DNA of 64,000 nucleotides from Streptosporangiaceae bacterium NEAU-GS5 (GTDB lineage Bacteria > Actinomycetota > Actinomycetes > Streptosporangiales > Streptosporangiaceae): NCBI GenBank assembly GCA_017592665.1, contig JAGFNW010000014.1, positions 1 through 64,000 of the forward strand, given 5' to 3'. Positions 8,634 to 17,288 of this stretch are shown in pieces. The first letter of the stretch is position 1. Every line of letters starts with the position of its first letter. The translations under genes and the position numbers were made by a program. The notes beneath the pieces were generated by a model that had not been told where the DNA came from, did not search any database, and saw only the letters and a list, made by a program, of their open reading frames with translations.

Positions 8634-9056
8634 ATGATTCATCGGGACAACGGAGACCCTGAGTTTGCCGACGAGGGGCCGTCCGGTGGGGTATACGAGT
8701 GGTTCCAGCGCGGGATGAAGCTTCTTGAAGAGGGTAGCCCTGCCGCTGCGGCGGCGATCCTCGAACGTGCCGCGCTCGCCGAGCCTGAGTCGCGCAGCAT
8801 CCGCGAGGCCCTGGCCCGGGCGCAGTTCAATTCACGCCAGTACGCGCAGGCGGCCGGCAGTTTCCGATGGATTGTCGACGCCAACCCGGCCGAGGATTAT
8901 GCGTACTACGGTCTCGGCATGGCACTTTGGCGGACCGGCGATGTCGACGCTGCGCAGGAACCGCTCGCGATGGCCGTCGCGATGCGCCCTGACCTGCGGC
9001 ATTATGTTTCGGCGTTGCGTCAGGTCCGGGCCACGCTCCGTGCGAGGGGCGCCTGA
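8634..9056 (+). CDS. Small tetratricopeptide-repeat protein
   Basis: 140 residues. ATG 8634 is preceded by GCAGGAGG at good spacing; an upstream in-frame TTG is rejected. Two or three TPR-like helices are visible (AAAAILERAALAEPESRSI; QAAGSFRWIVDANPAEDYAY; DVDAAQEPLAMAVAMRP). The stop overlaps the start of the HAD gene (TGATG), so the two are translationally coupled. TPRs bind other proteins; the partner is unknown. Confidence 0.85.
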   Translation: MIHRDNGDPEFADEGPSGGVYEWFQRGMKLLEEGSPAAAAAILERAALAEPESRSIREALARAQFNSRQYAQAAGSFRWIVDANPAEDYAYYGLGMALWRTGDVDAAQEPLAMAVAMRPDLRHYVSALRQVRATLRARGA

Positions 9057-10042
9057 TGGCCTTGATCAGCGGCTACGACACGCTGCTGCTCGACTTGGAC
9101 GGGGTCGTCTACGTAGGAAAACACGCAGTGCCCGGCGCGCCGGAGGCGCTGGAGCGGGCGCGTACGGCGGGGATAAGGCTCGCGTTCGTGACCAACAACG
9201 CCTCTCGAACTCCTGCCGCCATCGCCGAACATCTCACCCACCTCGGCGTTACGGCGACTCCGACCGACGTGGTCACCTCAGCTCAGGCGGCGGCGCGGTT
9301 GATCGCTGAGCATGTTCCGCCCGGCTCGGCCGTGCTCGTGGTGGGTGGCATGGGTTTGCGCGGAGCCGTACGCGCGCTGGGTCTGCGCCCGGTGACGACG
9401 GCGGCAGATCGTCCGGCGGCGGTGGCACAGGGGATGTGGGACGGCATCTCGTACGGTCTGCTGGGAGAGGGCACGCTCGCGGTCCGGCAAGGGGCGTGGT
9501 TCGTGGCCGCGAACGGCGACACCACGCTGCCCACGCCGCGCGGCGCCTTCCCGGGCAACGGGTCGATGAGCGAGGTCATCGCGACCGCGACGGGAGTGCG
9601 ACCGGTGTACGCGGGCAAGCCGGAGCTGCCGCTCCACCGCGAAACCCTCATTCGGACAGGCGCGCAGCGGCCTCTGATCGTCGGCGATCGGCTCGACACC
9701 GACATCGAGGCGGCGACGCGCGCCGGAGTCGACAGCCTGCTTGTGCTCACCGGCGTGAGCGGACCACTCGATTTGCTCACCGCGATTCCCGCCCGCCGCC
9801 CGACATACATCGCCGCCGATCTGCACGCCTTGCACGAGCCTCCCGTACGGCCTCGGCGTGACGATCAGGCTGGATGGCGGTGCGGCGGGTGGTCCGCACG
9901 GTGGGCGGATGACCAGGTTCACCTTGACGGCGCCGGCGATTCGATCGACGGACTGCGTGCGGCGTGCGCCGCGACCTGGGAGGCCGTCGGCGACCGGCAT
10001 GCGGACGAGGGTTCGGTGAAGGAGGCTCTCGCGCTCCTTTGA
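9056..10042 (+). CDS. HAD-IIA family sugar-phosphate phosphatase
   Basis: 328 residues. HAD motif I is DLDGVVYVG, with catalytic Asp pair DxD, near residue 12. TNNASRTP is motif II, and GDRLDTDIEAATRAGVDSLL is motif IV. The short alpha/beta cap places it with the NagD/p-nitrophenyl phosphatase type (subclass IIA). It is coupled to the TPR gene by a one-base overlap. Likely a cytoplasmic phosphatase; substrate not assignable. Confidence 0.9.
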   Translation: MALISGYDTLLLDLDGVVYVGKHAVPGAPEALERARTAGIRLAFVTNNASRTPAAIAEHLTHLGVTATPTDVVTSAQAAARLIAEHVPPGSAVLVVGGMGLRGAVRALGLRPVTTAADRPAAVAQGMWDGISYGLLGEGTLAVRQGAWFVAANGDTTLPTPRGAFPGNGSMSEVIATATGVRPVYAGKPELPLHRETLIRTGAQRPLIVGDRLDTDIEAATRAGVDSLLVLTGVSGPLDLLTAIPARRPTYIAADLHALHEPPVRPRRDDQAGWRCGGWSARWADDQVHLDGAGDSIDGLRAACAATWEAVGDRHADEGSVKEALALL

Positions 10043-10188
10043 GCGCGGCTGCCGAGCGCTGCCGGGTGCTGCCGAGTGCCGTCGGGTGCTGCCGGGTGCT
10101 CAGTGGAGGCTTGGCGGTTGAGTGGTGGGGGCTTGGCGGGGGCCCGGGACGGTGCGGCTGGGTGCTGAGGCTGGTCGGCTGGGAAGGC

Positions 10189-10536
10189 TTAGAGGAGCTT
10201 GCGCAGCCGGAGCAGATCGCCGAGGCTCGCGTCGATGCGGACGCGTCCACCGAAGAGCGCGCGCGCCATGTCGAGTTCGCCGTTGACCAGTGCGATGAGG
10301 TCGTCGCTTGTGATGGTGAGCTTCACCTCTGCCGGACGGCCGTCCGCCGGCGGCGTGTCAGAGAACGGGTCGAGTCCTCCGCGATGAATCCGCCCGTAGT
10401 AGGTCACATCGAGGTCCGAGATCCGGCAGGACAGCCGCCGTTCGACCACATGCCTGGCTCGATCTTCCTCGCTGACCTCGTCGAATTGTTCGACCAGTTT
10501 GGCCAGCGCAGCCTGGCATTCCTCGACACTCGCCAT
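10189..10536 (-). CDS. SCP2 sterol-binding domain-like protein
   Basis: 115 residues. The sequence pattern LSCRISDLDVTYYGRIHRGG ... EVKLTITSDDLIALVNGELD fits the SCP2 fold, a hydrophobic pocket that binds lipids. An N-terminal helix VEECQAALAKLVEQF precedes it. It lies on the opposite strand to its neighbours. Conserved small SCP2-like proteins are found at this position near tlyA in actinomycetes. The ligand is unknown. Confidence 0.82.
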   Translation of the reverse strand: MASVEECQAALAKLVEQFDEVSEEDRARHVVERRLSCRISDLDVTYYGRIHRGGLDPFSDTPPADGRPAEVKLTITSDDLIALVNGELDMARALFGGRVRIDASLGDLLRLRKLL

Positions 10537-10656
10537 GCCTCAATCCCTCTTCCCGCGGACCGGTCAAATGCTCCCCTACATACGGACGGTAGCGTTCCAT
10601 ATGAGTACTACGCGAAATCTGGCACGTGGGGGCGTGTCAGTGACAAGGGGGTTCGC

Positions 10657-12510
10657 ATGGTGTTCGAAGCTCTACGTGGCTATGTCCAGGTCGCCACAGG
10701 CCTGACGGAGGTCACCAAGACCAAGGCCCGCACTGCCGTTAAGGATCTCCTCGCCGCCGGCGAGGGTGGCGTCGGACAAGTGTCCGGCCAGATAGGTCAG
10801 CTCGTCGACGAACTCGTCGCGGTCGGCCGCTCCAATCGAGAACAGCTCCAGGAGATGGTGCGTAACGAGGTGGATCGCGTCCTTAAGGTGCTCGATCTGG
10901 CTCGCCAGGAAGAAGTAGACATGCTCCGCGCACAACTCGACGACCTCGAGTCGGCCAGCACCTCTGGTACGACTCGCGCCACCGGTTCGCGTCGTCGTAC
11001 TGCGTCGTCGCCTGCTGGTACGGCGACCGCGCGGAAGACGGCGACGGGGACGGCGCGGCGTACGACAGCGCGTGCGGCGACGGGGACCACGGCGGCGCGC
11101 ACCGGGGCGCGTGCGGCGACAGGGGCGGCGGCGGCGCGCAAGACGGCCGCCAAGCCCGCGACGCGCAAGGCGACGTCCAGCCCGGCGGCGACGAAGTCGA
11201 GTTCGACTCGGCCGGCAGCTTCGAGGTCTACGGGTTCGAGGTCTACGGGTTCAAGGTCCGCGGCCTCGAGGTCTACGTCCGCCACGTCTGCCGCGACTAG
11301 GTCTGCCGCGACTAGGTCTGCCGCGTCTAGGTCTGCGGCTTCCGGGCCGGCGGCCGCCAGGTCTGCGGGCGCCAAATCTGCTGCGGCGGGATCGACGACG
11401 TCGAGGTCCGCTGCTTCAAAGTCGGCGGCTACGGGGCCTGCTGGGGCTAGGTCCACGACCGCTCGTTCCGCTGCGGCGAAATCCAACGCGGCCGCGTCAC
11501 GCACCTCGGCGGGGTCCAAGGCCGCCACTGCGTCAACCCGGACTGCGTCTCGGACGGCCACCGCGAAGGCGACTTCGGCCAAGCCCGCTCCGGCGAAGAG
11601 CGCGTCGGCCAAGGCGACCACTGCCTCAGGGTCCACGCGGTCGACCGCTACACGGCCTGCGGCGACGAAGACGGCAGCGGCTAAGGCCACTTCCGGCGCG
11701 GCCACTTCCAGGACTGCCACGTCGAAGGCGGCTATGTCCAAGGCGGCTATGTCCAAGGCGGCTATGTCCAAGGCAGCCGTCCCCAAGACGGCCACTTCCG
11801 GGACTGCCGCGTCCAAGGCGGCCATGTCCAAGACAGCCACGCGGGCTGCCGCTGTTGCAAAGCCCACCGCGATGAAGGCGACTGCTGGAGGAAAGACCTC
11901 CATGGCCAAGGCTTCTGCGAGCAAGCCGCCCGCCGCCAAGGCGGCTGCGACGGGGGCCTCTGCTTCCAGGGCGTCCTCGGCCAAGGCCTCGTCGTCGAAG
12001 ACGTCTGCGAGTAAGACGCCTGCTACCAAAGCTTCTGCCACCAAAACTCCTGCTACCAAAGCGCCTGCGCCCAAGACGACTGCTCGGAAGGCGACTGCTT
12101 CGAAGGCGGCCTCTTCCGCCGCAGGTGGCTCGAAGGCGGGAGCATCGGGCGGAGGCGCTGCTGGAATGCGTTCGTCTGCCGGGAGGTCCGTACGCGCGGC
12201 GGCTGCGAGGTCGCCCAAGGCGGCTTCCCACGGGGTGGTCTCGAATGGATCGTCTTCGAATGGATCGCCCTCGAACGGGATGGCTTCAAATGGAGCGGCC
12301 TCCCACGGGGCGGCCCTGAGGGAGGCGGCTTCGAACGGCGCGTCTTCGAACGGCGCGCTCTCGAAGGGGGACGTCTCGAACGGCGCGGCCTCGAAGGAGG
12401 GCGTCTCGAAAGAGGGCGTCTCAAAGGGGGGCGCGGTCAAGCGGGCTGCGGCGAAGGGGGTTGGCTCGAAGAGGGCCGCGAGTGCGGCGTCAGCGATGCG
12501 TCGCGACTAG
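10657..12510 (+). CDS. Phasin/PhaM-like helical protein with histone H1-like Ala/Lys/Ser tail
   Basis: 617 residues from ATG 10657, with AAGGGGG upstream; the frame is open further 5' but overlaps the SCP2 gene. Residues 1-100 are amphipathic helices (MVFEALRGYVQVATGL, VKDLLAAGEGG, LVDELVAVGRSNREQLQEMV, DVLDL-like), ending in LRAQLDDLE. The remaining ~500 residues are A/S/K/T/R repeats of the AASRSAASKSA and ATKTPATKA type, like eukaryotic linker histone tails. They finish with an SNGSSSNG segment and a basic end. A DNA- or polyphosphate-binding nucleoid role is plausible by analogy. Internal tandem repeats include three copies of SKAAM. Confidence 0.78.
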   Translation: MVFEALRGYVQVATGLTEVTKTKARTAVKDLLAAGEGGVGQVSGQIGQLVDELVAVGRSNREQLQEMVRNEVDRVLKVLDLARQEEVDMLRAQLDDLESASTSGTTRATGSRRRTASSPAGTATARKTATGTARRTTARAATGTTAARTGARAATGAAAARKTAAKPATRKATSSPAATKSSSTRPAASRSTGSRSTGSRSAASRSTSATSAATRSAATRSAASRSAASGPAAARSAGAKSAAAGSTTSRSAASKSAATGPAGARSTTARSAAAKSNAAASRTSAGSKAATASTRTASRTATAKATSAKPAPAKSASAKATTASGSTRSTATRPAATKTAAAKATSGAATSRTATSKAAMSKAAMSKAAMSKAAVPKTATSGTAASKAAMSKTATRAAAVAKPTAMKATAGGKTSMAKASASKPPAAKAAATGASASRASSAKASSSKTSASKTPATKASATKTPATKAPAPKTTARKATASKAASSAAGGSKAGASGGGAAGMRSSAGRSVRAAAARSPKAASHGVVSNGSSSNGSPSNGMASNGAASHGAALREAASNGASSNGALSKGDVSNGAASKEGVSKEGVSKGGAVKRAAAKGVGSKRAASAASAMRRD

Positions 12511-12813
12511 TTCGTGGTGGCGCGCGTATCTGGCTGTGTGAGTGCTCATGTCTGCGCAGGCCGATCGGCTCGGGGAGCCGGGTCCGCCCGTTCGGCCTGC
12601 AAGACTGACCGCCCCAGGAGCCGGCTGCCGTCTGTTGCCAGTGGGTGAGGGTTGAACTTCGCGGCGAGGCCCTGGTGCGTCCGCTAGCGTCTGAGCGACT
12701 AGCGTCAGGGCTGAGATCCGCCGTGTCCGGCGCCCTGGGCTGGCTGTAACAGGCCACGCACCAGGCCGTGCCGTACGAGATGGGCGGAGGAAGGGCCCGC
12801 TGAAGGGGAGTAG
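12511..12813. other. Non-coding region before Gly-rich ORF
   Basis: No gene is supported here; minus-strand open frames are composition shadows. A direct repeat CTAGCGTC occurs at 12684-12691 and 12699-12706 (15-base period) and may mark the promoter region of the tlyA-recN group. No clear hairpin terminator for the histone-like gene is seen. Confidence 0.45.
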
Positions 12814-13299
12814 ATGACGGAGACCGAGGCCTGGGATGGGCACGACGGGCGGACGTTTCCGCGTGAGGACGTAGATCAGCCGGGTGACGTGGGTGGTGGC
12901 TACCAGCCGGGTGCTCCTGGCGGTACGGACGAGGTGGGTGGCTACCAGCCGGGTGGTGCGGGCGACATCGGTGACATGGGCGGCGGCTACGGGCCGGGCG
13001 TAGGCGGCCTGGGCGGCGGCCCGTCTGGCGTCGTCGGCGGCGCTGGTCACGCGGGTGCTGCAGGCGGCGCGGGTGGCGTGGCTGGCGCGGGTGTGATGGC
13101 TGGCGTGGGTGGCGAGCACTCGGGTGTCGTCGGTGGGGATGGTGTGGGCTCCGTTCTTGGAGCTGGTGAGGATCAGGCTCTTGAGAGGGTCGCGGCTCGG
13201 TTGGACCAGGTGGAGGCGCGGCCCGTAGCGGAGCATGTGGGTGTCTTCGAGGAGATCCTGACCGATCTCGAGCAGGCGCTGGGCTCCGTTGACGAGTGA
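12814..13299 (+). CDS. Conserved hypothetical protein, Gly-rich with helical C-terminus
   Basis: 161 residues. The first ~115 are low-complexity glycine-rich sequence with GGYQPG repeats. The last ~45 (QALERVAARLDQVEARPVAE then HVGVFEEILTDLEQALGSVD) form an amphipathic helical segment that looks like the conserved part. AAGGGGAG precedes the ATG. It sits directly upstream of tlyA; a short protein with a similar C-terminus is common at this position in actinomycetes. Function is unknown. Confidence 0.7.
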   Translation: MTETEAWDGHDGRTFPREDVDQPGDVGGGYQPGAPGGTDEVGGYQPGGAGDIGDMGGGYGPGVGGLGGGPSGVVGGAGHAGAAGGAGGVAGAGVMAGVGGEHSGVVGGDGVGSVLGAGEDQALERVAARLDQVEARPVAEHVGVFEEILTDLEQALGSVDE

Positions 13300-13359
13300 G
13301 CGTTGCTGCCCGGGCAGAAGTCATCTGGGAATGGCGAGGTCCTCTGGAAGGGAGGGAGG

Positions 13360-14367
13360 GTGAGCCAGCGGAGGCGGCTGGACAGCGAGCTTGTACGCCG
13401 TGGGCTGGCGCGGTCGCGGGAGCAGGCCGCGCAGCTGATCGAAGCGGGCCGGGTGAGCGTGCAGGGCCGCCCTGCGGGCAAACCGGCCACCCAGGTGGAC
13501 CTGGCCGCGGCGATCGTGGTGGCCGAGCTTCAGGACGGCCCGGACTACGTTTCCCGGGGGGCGTACAAGCTCATCGGGGCGTTGGACGTCTTCGGGGGCG
13601 ATGTCGTCGATGAGGCCGGCGCCGCCGGGTCCGAAATGGTCGGTGGGGTGGAAAAACCCGGCGCCGCGGGGTCTGGCGGGGTCGCCTTCCAAGGCTCGGC
13701 GAGGCTCACTGCCGCGGGGACCGGCGGGGTCGGCAGGTTGGAAAAACCCGGTGCCGCGGGCTCCGAAGGGGTCGCCTTCGAAGGGTCGGCGGGGCTCACT
13801 GTGCTCGGGCGGCGGTGTCTTGATGCGGGCGCGTCCACGGGTGGGTTCACCGACGTGCTGCTTCGGCGGGGCGCGGCGCATGTCGTGGCCGTCGATGTGG
13901 GCTACGGCCAGCTGGCGTGGTCGCTGAGGACGGACGACCGCGTCAGCGTGCTCGAACGGGTCAATGTGCGCGATCTCACGCCCGAGATGGTGGGGGAGCC
14001 GCCGAGCCTCGTCGTGGGCGACCTGTCGTTCATCTCGCTCCGGCTCGTTCTCCCGCCGCTTGTGGCGTGCGCCGCGCCGGGCGCTGACTTCGTCCTGCTG
14101 GTGAAGCCGCAGTTCGAAGTGGGCAAGGATCGTGTGGGCGCCGGCGGCGTGGTGCGTGATCCGGCGCTTCGGGCCGAAGTCGTACGCGATGTGGCGACGG
14201 CGGCCCAAAGGCTCGGCCTGACCGTCAAGGGGGTCACGGCGAGTCCGCTGCCCGGACCCTCCGGCAATGTCGAATATCTCCTCTGGCTCGGAAAGGGGAC
14301 CGGACATCGGGCTGTCTCGGACCTCGGCGCCGCGATCGCCCGGGCCGTCGAAGAAGGACCTCAATGA
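13360..14367 (+). CDS. tlyA: TlyA-type rRNA (cytidine-2'-O)-methyltransferase with internal insertion
   Basis: 335 residues from GTG 13360, with GGAAGGGAGGGAG upstream. Residues 1-55 are an S4 RNA-binding domain (RRLDSELVRRGLARSREQAA). Then come the TlyA signature YVSRGAYKL (63-71) and an FtsJ-like SAM-binding fold with LDAGASTGGFTD (154-165) and VKPQFEVGKDRVG. The family methylates 16S and 23S rRNA, which sensitises cells to capreomycin-type antibiotics. The usual length is near 270. The excess is a Gly/Ala-rich insertion at about 84-147 between the S4 and catalytic parts, built from a duplicated segment. The catalytic motifs look intact. Confidence 0.93.
   Translation: MSQRRRLDSELVRRGLARSREQAAQLIEAGRVSVQGRPAGKPATQVDLAAAIVVAELQDGPDYVSRGAYKLIGALDVFGGDVVDEAGAAGSEMVGGVEKPGAAGSGGVAFQGSARLTAAGTGGVGRLEKPGAAGSEGVAFEGSAGLTVLGRRCLDAGASTGGFTDVLLRRGAAHVVAVDVGYGQLAWSLRTDDRVSVLERVNVRDLTPEMVGEPPSLVVGDLSFISLRLVLPPLVACAAPGADFVLLVKPQFEVGKDRVGAGGVVRDPALRAEVVRDVATAAQRLGLTVKGVTASPLPGPSGNVEYLLWLGKGTGHRAVSDLGAAIARAVEEGPQ
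13648..13801 (+). repeat. Duplicated ~64-bp segment inside tlyA
   Basis: Two copies, about 13648-13711 and 13738-13801, both start near GGAAAAACCCGG and encode EKPGAAGS-GGVAF-GSA-LT. They account for most of the insertion in TlyA. Confidence 0.85.
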
Positions 14368-14386
14368 CCTTCGAAGAAGGGCCGCG

Positions 14387-15286
14387 ATGAAGCGTACGGT
14401 GCTGGTGACAGTGCACACGGGACGGGACGCGGCCGTCGACACGGCCCGGCTGGTCATCGGGCGGCTGGTCGACGCCGGCATCACGGTGCGCGTCTTCGAC
14501 GACGAGACCGAGGAGATCGCCTGCGTCGGCGCCGAGGCCGTGCCCAATACCAGTGACGCCCTCGACGGCGCCGAGATCATGATCGTGCTCGGCGGCGACG
14601 GGACGATCCTTAGGGCGGCCGAGGCGGCCAGGCCGGCGGGGGTGCCGATCCTCGGGGTAAACCTCGGCCACGTCGGGTTCCTGGCCGAGGCCGAGGTCGA
14701 GGATCTCGACGCCGCCGTCGACCGGGTCCTGGAGGGCCGCTACGACGTCGAGGAGCGGATGACCATCGACGTCATGGTGCGCATCAACGGCACGGTCCTC
14801 GCCGAGACCTGGGCGCTCAACGAGGCCACGGTCGAGAAGCGCGACCGCATGCTCGACGTCGTCGCCGAGATCGACGGCCGGCCGCTGTCGCGGTGGGGGT
14901 GCGACGGGGTCATCTGCGCCACTCCGACGGGTTCGACGGCGTACGCGTTCTCCGCGGGCGGCCCGGTCGTCTGGCCGGAGGTGCAGGCCCTGCTCATGGT
15001 GCCGATCAGCGCGCACGCGCTGTTCGCGCGGCCGATGGTGGTGTCGCCGGAGTCGGTGCTCGCCGTCGAGATCCTGCCGGAGGCGGGCGCGGGGACGCTG
15101 TGGTGCGACGGCCGCCGCCGCTTCGACGTCCCGGCGGGCGCGCGGGTTGAGGTCAGGAAGGCCGAGACCCCTGTACGGCTCGCGCGGCTGCACGGACTCG
15201 AGGACACGGGCGCGCCTTTCACCGACCGTTTGGTGGCGAAATTCGGGCTTCCGGTGCAGGGCTGGCGGGGCCGCATCCGGTTCTAG
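14387..15286 (+). CDS. nadK: NAD kinase
   Basis: 299 residues from ATG 14387, which has GAAGAAGG upstream; 19 bases separate it from tlyA. The GGDGT motif (69-73) that binds ATP, NLGHVGFLAE and NEATVEK are the expected NAD kinase motifs, followed by the CDGVICATPTGSTAYAFSAG signature. The enzyme phosphorylates NAD to NADP in the cytoplasm. The order tlyA-nadK-recN is conserved in actinomycetes. Confidence 0.97.
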   Translation: MKRTVLVTVHTGRDAAVDTARLVIGRLVDAGITVRVFDDETEEIACVGAEAVPNTSDALDGAEIMIVLGGDGTILRAAEAARPAGVPILGVNLGHVGFLAEAEVEDLDAAVDRVLEGRYDVEERMTIDVMVRINGTVLAETWALNEATVEKRDRMLDVVAEIDGRPLSRWGCDGVICATPTGSTAYAFSAGGPVVWPEVQALLMVPISAHALFARPMVVSPESVLAVEILPEAGAGTLWCDGRRRFDVPAGARVEVRKAETPVRLARLHGLEDTGAPFTDRLVAKFGLPVQGWRGRIRF

Positions 15287-15376
15287 CGATCTCCCCAGCG
15301 GACGCAGTCCTCGAAAATCTTGGCGATTTCCGCGTAGGATCTCTCCCGACATCGCAGTTGAAACGGGAGGGACCTA

Positions 15377-17083
15377 GTGCGACCGAGGGTCGAGGAGGTC
15401 CGGATCCAGGGGCTCGGCGTGATCGACGAGGCCGTCCTGGAGTTGTCACCAGGGTTCACCGTTGTCACAGGTGAGACGGGCGCCGGAAAGACCATGGTGG
15501 TCACCGGTCTCGGGCTGTTGTTCGGGGGGCGGGCCGATCCGGCGCGGGTGCGCCCGGGTTCGGAGCGGGCTCTGGTCGAGGGCACGCTCGTGGTCGATCC
15601 GGCGGGCCGCGTCGCCCAGCAGGTGCTCGACGTCGGCGGCGAGATCGAAGACGGCGAGCTGATCATCTCAAGGAGCGTGTCGTCCGAGGGGCGTTCGCGC
15701 GCCTGGCTCGGTGGCCGCACGGTCCCCGTGGGCACGCTCACCTATCTCGCCGACGATCTCGTGGCCGTGCATGGCCAGATGGATCAGCAGCGCCTGCTCC
15801 AGCCGGGCCGTCAGCGCGCCGCGCTCGACCGTTACGCGGGCGACGACCTGGTCAAGCCGCTCAGGGCGTACGAGCAGGCCTTCAAACGGCACCGGCAGGT
15901 GGGCGATCTGCTGGCCGAGCTGACCACCCAGGCCAGGGAGCGCGCCCAGGAGGCCGACCGGCTCCGCTTCGGCCTTGACGAGATCGAGAAGGCGCAGCCC
16001 AAGCCCGGCGAGGACGCCGAGCTGAAGGAGGAGGCCGAGCGGCTGGCCCACGCCGACTCGCTGCGCACGGCGGCGACCACGGCGCACACGGCGCTGCTCG
16101 GCGATCCGGTGGCGGGCGACGCCGTGCAGGACGCGGTCTCGCTCGTCGGGCAGGCGCGCAGCGCCGTCGAGGCCGTCAGGGCCTACGATCCGCTGCTCGC
16201 GGGGCTGGCCGACCGGCTTGCCGAGGCCGGCTATCTGGTGTCCGACGTGGCGACCGAGCTGGCCGGATACGCGGAGTCCGTGGAGGCCGACCCGGCCCGG
16301 CTGTCCGTGGTGCAGGAGCGGCGGTCGCTGCTGACCGGTCTGGCCCGCAAATACGGCGACGACGTGCTGGGCTGGGCCGCGACGGCGGCGGCCCGGCTGG
16401 CCGATCTCGACAACGACGACGAGCGGATCGAGGAGCTGACCCGCGAGCACGACGAGCTCACGGCCCGGCTCACCGAGCTGGCGGGGGAGCTGACCGCGAT
16501 CCGCACGGCGGCCGCCGAGCGGTTCGGCGTGGCGGTGACGGCCGAGCTCACGGCGCTCGCCATGCCGCACGCCCGGGTCGTGGTGGAGATCACGCAGACG
16601 CCTGACTTCGGCCCGTCCGGCGTCGACGAGGTCGAGCTGCGCATGGCCCCCCATCCGAGCGCACCGCCGCTTCCGCTCACCAAGGGCGCCTCCGGCGGTG
16701 AGCTGAGCCGCGTCATGCTGGCCATCGAGGTGGTCTTCGCGGGGGCCGATCCGGTCCCGACGTTCGTGTTCGACGAGGTGGACGCGGGCGTGGGCGGCAA
16801 GGCCGCGGTGGAGATCGGGCGGCGCCTGGCCAAGCTGGCCCGCACCGCTCAGGTGATCGTGGTCACCCACCTGCCGCAGGTGGCGGCCTTCGCCGACCAG
16901 CATCTGGTGGTGGAGAAGGCCAGTGACGGCAGCGTCGTCCGGAGCGGCGTGGTCGCGCTCGACGGGGAAGAGCGTGCCCGGGAGCTGTCGCGGATGCTCG
17001 CCGGTTTGGAGGATTCCGAGCTGGGCAGGGCACACGCCGAAGAGCTGCTCTCGATCGCCGCCCGCGACAAGGCCGTCAAGTGA
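15377..17083 (+). CDS. recN: DNA repair protein RecN
   Basis: 568 residues from GTG 15377 with GGGAGGGA upstream. It is an SMC-like ATPase: Walker A GETGAGKT at 32-39, a central coiled-coil region rich in E/A/L (about 150-360), and a C-terminal signature GASGGELSRVMLAIE plus Walker B FVFDEVDAGVGG. RecN acts in double-strand break repair. A dyad GAAAATC-TTGGC-GATTTCC lies upstream at 15313-15331; no clear LexA box is visible. Confidence 0.97.
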   Translation: MRPRVEEVRIQGLGVIDEAVLELSPGFTVVTGETGAGKTMVVTGLGLLFGGRADPARVRPGSERALVEGTLVVDPAGRVAQQVLDVGGEIEDGELIISRSVSSEGRSRAWLGGRTVPVGTLTYLADDLVAVHGQMDQQRLLQPGRQRAALDRYAGDDLVKPLRAYEQAFKRHRQVGDLLAELTTQARERAQEADRLRFGLDEIEKAQPKPGEDAELKEEAERLAHADSLRTAATTAHTALLGDPVAGDAVQDAVSLVGQARSAVEAVRAYDPLLAGLADRLAEAGYLVSDVATELAGYAESVEADPARLSVVQERRSLLTGLARKYGDDVLGWAATAAARLADLDNDDERIEELTREHDELTARLTELAGELTAIRTAAAERFGVAVTAELTALAMPHARVVVEITQTPDFGPSGVDEVELRMAPHPSAPPLPLTKGASGGELSRVMLAIEVVFAGADPVPTFVFDEVDAGVGGKAAVEIGRRLAKLARTAQVIVVTHLPQVAAFADQHLVVEKASDGSVVRSGVVALDGEERARELSRMLAGLEDSELGRAHAEELLSIAARDKAVK

Positions 17084-17288
17084 CCGCTGACAAGGCTGCC
17101 GAGTGACCCGTCACGAGGCCGCCGAACGACCTGTGCCGACTCCGCCGAGTGACGCCGCTGGGGTCGTGACAGGTCCGATGTGTCGGTAGATCGTGGGATG
17201 TCGCGACCGGTCGGCGGGGCGTGACAAATCTGACACGCCGTGAGGTGCGGGGGCACGGTGGTCGTCCCCTCTGGCAGGATGGTCAGCG

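Noticed and set aside
12437-13324. Minus-strand open frame of 295 codons opposite the Gly-rich gene
   Set aside because: Composition is P/R/H-rich with no domain, and the plus strand has a ribosome site and a helical conserved-looking C-terminus. Treated as a shadow.
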